A stretch of 46,228 bases of DNA from contig NZ_CAKP01000129.1 of NCBI RefSeq assembly GCF_000297115.1, positions 1 through 46,228 of the forward strand. Reading direction: 5' to 3'. The stretch comes from Caloramator australicus RC3 (GTDB taxonomy: Bacteria; Bacillota; Clostridia; Clostridiales; Caloramatoraceae). The position numbers and the translations under genes were made by a program. Below the pieces are notes generated by a model, which was not told the DNA's origin, ran no database searches, and saw nothing but the letters and a program-made list of their open reading frames with translations. Positions 43,574 to 46,228 of the stretch are shown here, one piece after another (within the stretch, counting starts at the first letter, position 1; each line of letters starts with the position of its first letter).

Positions 43574-44976
43574 ATGATTCGAGAGATAATTTTAAAATTT
43601 AATATTTTTATCATATATTATGTTATATCTATTAACTTTATATATTTTCTTCAACTTATTCTCTCAGCCTTTAGTTTATACAGATATATAAGAAAAATTC
43701 GCTATTCTGATTATCAAAATTATACAAAATCCTCCAATATGATTCCTATTTCTATACTAGTTCCTGCATATAACGAAGAGGAAACCATAGTAGATAATGT
43801 TAAAAGCCTTTTGTATCTTAACTATCCGGAGTTTGAAGTGGTTGTGATAAATGATGGTTCTAAGGATAATACTTTAGAAAAACTAATAGAATCCTTTGAA
43901 CTTAAATTAATCGATCAGCCAGTAAGAACCCTTTTAAAAACACAAAAAATAAAGGGAGTATATAGAAATTTAGATATTCCTAATCTTGTGGTAGTAGATA
44001 AGGAAAATGGAGGAAAGGCAGATGCCCTAAATGCAGGAATAAATGTTTCAAGATATCCTGTATTTGCATCAATTGATGCAGATTCTATATTAGAAACCGA
44101 CTCATTAGTCAGGGTTATAATGCCTTTTATAGAGGATAAGGAAACTGTTGCTGTTGGTGGAATAGTTAGAATTGCTAATGGTTCAAAAATTAGAAGGGGG
44201 CTTATACAAAAAGTTGATCTTCCAAAGAGTAGGATTGCCCTGTTTCAAATCATTGAATATTTAAGGGCCTTTTTAACAGGCAGGATGGGTTGGGATGCCC
44301 TAAATTCCCTCCTTATAGTTTCCGGTGCCTTTGGTGCCTTTAGAAAGGATGTGGCGATTGAAGTTGGAGGATATACAACAGGAACAATCGGAGAGGATAT
44401 GGAGATTATCGTAAGGCTCCATAAGTTCATGAGAAAACAAAAAGAAAGTATAAAATTAAATTTATTCCGGATCCGGTTTGCTGGACTCAGGCTCCAGAGA
44501 ATTTAAGGGACCTTAAAAGCCAAAGGAGAAGATGGCAGATAGGTCTTATGGATTCCCTTTTTAGACATAAGGAAATGTTCTTTAATCCAAAATATGGTGT
44601 GATAGGCCTTTATGCATATCCTTACTTTTTCTTTTTTGAAATGTTAGGCCCTATAATTGAAGTTGTTGGATATATTTTAATTCCTCTTTCATATATTTTT
44701 GGAATTTTAAATGTAAGATATTTTATTTTATTCTTTGCAGCAGCTGTTCTTTATGGAATACTTTTATCTATTGGTGCTATATTGCTTGAGGAATATACCT
44801 TTAATAGATATCCTTATCTTAGCCAGGTTTTAAAGCTTACTTTATATGCAATTTTAGAAAACTTCGGTTACAGGCAGCTAACAAGTCTTTATAGATTTGA
44901 AGGAATATTTAAGTTTAGACGATTGAAGCATAGTTGGGGTAAAATAAAAAGAACTAGCTTTACTAAATCCGCATAA
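43574..44976 (+). pseudogene. Family 2 glycosyltransferase (processive synthase type), frameshifted
   Basis: Start ATG 43574 (AGGGTGAT before it; GTG 43565 and ATG 43568 are alternatives). A membrane segment (about 10-33) precedes a GT-A domain with VPAYNEEETI, INDGSKDN, ASIDADSIL (DxD) and TIGEDMEI. Near 44450 the frame is lost: one more A in the A-runs at 44436-44456 would continue as KFIPDPVCWTQAPENL...QRRRWQIGLMDSLF, restoring the QxxRW motif of processive GT2 synthases and the C-terminal membrane segments of the frame to 44976. Restored length about 468 aa, close to PgaC/IcaA-like synthases. It would polymerise a sugar such as N-acetylglucosamine and export it. The motifs are intact on both sides of one indel, so sequencing error is possible. 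Confidence 0.85.
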
Positions 44977-44984
44977 AAAGAAAA

Positions 44985-45025
44985 CCTCTACGCAAAATAA
45001 GCGTGGAGGTGATTTTTTTGAAAAG
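44985..45025 (+). terminator. Hairpin that is both terminator and ribosome-binding-site sequesterer
   Basis: CCTCTACGC (44985-44993) / GCGTGGAGG (45001-45009, one G-U pair) with a 7-nt loop and TTTTTTT 4 nt later. Its 3' arm is the GGAGG of the next gene. Confidence 0.65.
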
Positions 45026-45494
45026 GCTATTTAAGAGCTTAAGTATATTGTTAATTTTTCTTTCTTTGAGCCCGGCGGTTTTTGCAAAGGAAAAATCTTA
45101 TCAGGATACAAGGACCTTTGAAAGGGAAGTTATAAGGCTTGTTAATGTTGAAAGGGCCAAAGTAGGTTTAAAGCCCTTAAGTGAAAATGTTAAGCTTAGT
45201 AAAGTTGCAAGGATAAAGTCGCAGGATATGATAAATAAAAAATATTTTTCCCACTATTCCCCAACCTATGGTTCACCCTTTGATATGATGAAAAAGTTTG
45301 GAATAAGATTTAGAGCTGCAGGTGAGAATATAGCGATGGGACAGAAAACTCCAAAGGAGGTTATGAATGCCTGGATGAATTCTGCTGGCCATAGAAGAAA
45401 TATATTAAATCCTAATTTTACTCAAATTGGTGTTGGAGTTGCAAAAGACTCTAAAGGAAGGCTATACTGGACACAGATGTTTATAAGACCATAA
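45018..45494 (+). CDS. Secreted CAP-domain (SCP/PR-1-like, YkwD-type) protein
   Basis: 158 aa from the TTG at 45018, chosen for GGAGGTGAT (45005-45013) 4 nt before it. Signal peptide about 1-23 (VFAKE). The CAP domain (about 35-158) has FEREVIRLVNVERAKVGLKPL, SHYSPTYGSPFDMM, GENIAMGQ, HRRNILNPNFTQIGVGVA and LYWTQMFI. Bacterial YkwD-like proteins are secreted and associated with spores or the cell wall; their activity is not settled. No wall-binding module is visible. The gene begins inside a terminator hairpin from the preceding glycosyltransferase gene. Confidence 0.92.
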   Translation: MKRLFKSLSILLIFLSLSPAVFAKEKSYQDTRTFEREVIRLVNVERAKVGLKPLSENVKLSKVARIKSQDMINKKYFSHYSPTYGSPFDMMKKFGIRFRAAGENIAMGQKTPKEVMNAWMNSAGHRRNILNPNFTQIGVGVAKDSKGRLYWTQMFIRP

Positions 45495-45523
45495 GTCGCT
45501 ATCGACGGATAGCGACCTTTTTG
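45495..45523 (+). terminator. Intrinsic terminator
   Basis: GTCGCTATC-GACG-GATAGCGAC (45495-45516) followed by CTTTTT. Confidence 0.92.
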
Positions 45524-45590
45524 CATAAATTTTCCATAAATTTTTTACAAATTTTAGAAGGAAAATGAAAATTTTAGTAGAATTATAGAT

Positions 45591-45596
45591 ATTGAC
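45591..45596 (+). promoter_or_regulatory. -35-like TTGACA before the PAS stub
   Basis: TTGACA at 45592-45597 (within one base) lies upstream of GGGGTGGGGG and the ATG at 45619. No -10 box fits at 17 nt before the start, so this is weak support. Confidence 0.25.
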
Positions 45597-45618
45597 ACGT
45601 TAAATAGGGGTGGGGGAT

Positions 45619-45762
45619 ATGTTTAACATATATCTTGAAGAACTTTTGGAGGCAATGCAAAATGTTTTTTTCTTCATAGATAATTTTTGGAATATTATTT
45701 ACGTTTCTCGTAATATAAAAAAAATATTAGGATATACTCCAGATAGTGTCAAGATATTGTAG
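45619..45762 (+). pseudogene. N-terminal stub of a PAS-domain protein
   Basis: 47 codons from an ATG preceded by GGGTGGGGG. The sequence MQNVFFFIDNFWNIIYVSRNIKKILGYTPD fits the first strands and helix of a PAS sensor domain (compare 'VFVIDNNWNIIYVNKAAEKILGYT' patterns). The frame then ends at TTG TAG where IS-like sequence begins. A full sensor or regulator was probably cut by the ISLre2-type insertion to the right; its remaining part is not in this window. Confidence 0.6.
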
Positions 45763-46228
45763 GTTAATTTTTATAGACAACCCCTTAAATTAGCTAGTTT
45801 CAAGGCGTTTGTTAAATTTAAAAAACTTAAATTATATTTTCATATTTTATTGATTTTAATATCCTGTAAATTGGCGTTACTTTCCCTATGTTCAATATCG
45901 TTATATTATTCATAACTTCACGTGAAGATTTATTTATCTTTCTTATCGCTTCTTTTATTTTCTTCTTACTTACCTTGAAGGCTTTTTCATCTTCCTTAAA
46001 CACACTTATTTCCCTTAAATTTCCTCCATTCTTGCTAAATACCCTTAGCTTTGCCATTATCTTTAATCCTTCCTTGCTCCATCCTAATGGCCTGCTGCTT
46101 AATCTCGCCGATAATACATGGCTTACATGCCCTTCTGCGCTGCATCCTATTACATCATCGTCATCTTTATATATTTCTATCCCTTCCCAGTTGTTTAATA
46201 TATACCTTCTTACTTCTTTTATCCTTTC
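45760..46228 (-). mobile_element. ISLre2-type insertion sequence, 3' part
   Basis: Contains the transposase 3' portion on the minus strand and about 65 nt of flanking sequence (45762-45826), including GTTAATTTTTATAGACAACC, which may belong to the terminal repeat. The left border lies near 45755-45770, where the PAS reading frame ends. The right border is outside the window. Confidence 0.6.
45827..46228 (-). CDS. ISLre2-family transposase, C-terminal part (cut by window)
   Basis: The frame is open to the right edge (133 codons), so the ATG at 46057 is internal. The visible part, [47 protein letters not shown], matches the C-terminal region of ISLre2 (UPF0236) transposases, with the [13 protein letters not shown] segment and the RLSSRPLGW motif. 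These enzymes move ISLre2 elements common in Firmicutes. After the stop (45827) only IS flank remains. The N-terminal catalytic region is outside the window, so completeness cannot be judged. Confidence 0.88.
   Translation of the reverse strand, partial: ERIKEVRRYILNNWEGIEIYKDDDDVIGCSAEGHVSHVLSARLSSRPLGWSKEGLKIMAKLRVFSKNGGNLREISVFKEDEKAFKVSKKKIKEAIRKINKSSREVMNNITILNIGKVTPIYRILKSIKYENII

Overview
The window looks like a chromosome segment of a low-GC, Gram-positive, anaerobic, hydrogen-producing clostridium. The signs are an A/T-rich coding style, strong AGGAGG ribosome binding sites, frequent TTG/GTG starts, a bifurcating-type [FeFe] hydrogenase operon, ferredoxins, an S-layer-like protein and an undecaprenyl-PP phosphatase. 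A thermophilic relative of Caloramator or Thermobrachium would fit, but that is an inference from gene style and not from a marker gene.

Layout. 1-398 is the right end of an IS200/IS605-type element (tnpB 3' end and probable omega-RNA). 420-4740 is housekeeping: rsmA, a conserved unknown, a small membrane protein, lgt broken by a one-base frameshift, a lipoprotein and a one-cluster ferredoxin. 4740-27570 is a secretome island: an S-layer-like protein, a small sigma-70-family factor with an unusual leader, a 1838-aa subtilase, a repetitive surface protein with a Big_2 domain, a lamin-tail/PHP/OB phosphoesterase-like protein, an Ig/C5-epimerase-like protein, a small Ig protein on the minus strand, a DUF5050-like surface protein and a lone type IV pilin-like protein. 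Two of the large proteins share a C-terminal domain. 27700-28854 is a Gate-domain membrane protein. 29176-35623 holds a four-gene hydrogenase operon bracketed by two outward-facing REP-associated tyrosine transposases (RAYTs). 35712-40898 carries ctpA-like peptidase, uppP, a 0.3-kb foldback element, a ferredoxin-type protein, an ArsB/NhaD-type permease and an unknown. 40976-45494 is a REC-GGDEF(degenerate)-REC regulator, a HEAT-repeat membrane protein, a frameshifted GT2 synthase and a CAP-domain protein, probably an envelope polysaccharide module. The right end holds a PAS-gene stub and the 3' part of an ISLre2-type transposase.

The most unusual content is non-coding. First, a dispersed family of REP-like palindromes (nine copies, all intergenic or at gene ends) accompanies the two RAYT genes. 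The long class carries three tandem 8-nt AAAWGTCA units next to an imperfect palindrome; the short class is a near-perfect palindrome with centre AAGTGCCTGGCACTT. Copies sit just upstream of ribosome binding sites, form the last codons of two proteins, and in one case provide a 47-nt perfect palindrome ending the hydrogenase operon. Second, a 214-nt, relatively GC-rich foldback element downstream of uppP has two hairpins at its apex and is flanked by direct copies of a 20-nt terminator palindrome, as if it had inserted into the terminator and duplicated it.

Two genes (lgt and the GT2 synthase) are each broken by what looks like the loss of one A in an A-run. Sequencing error, slippage or real inactivation cannot be separated from sequence alone.
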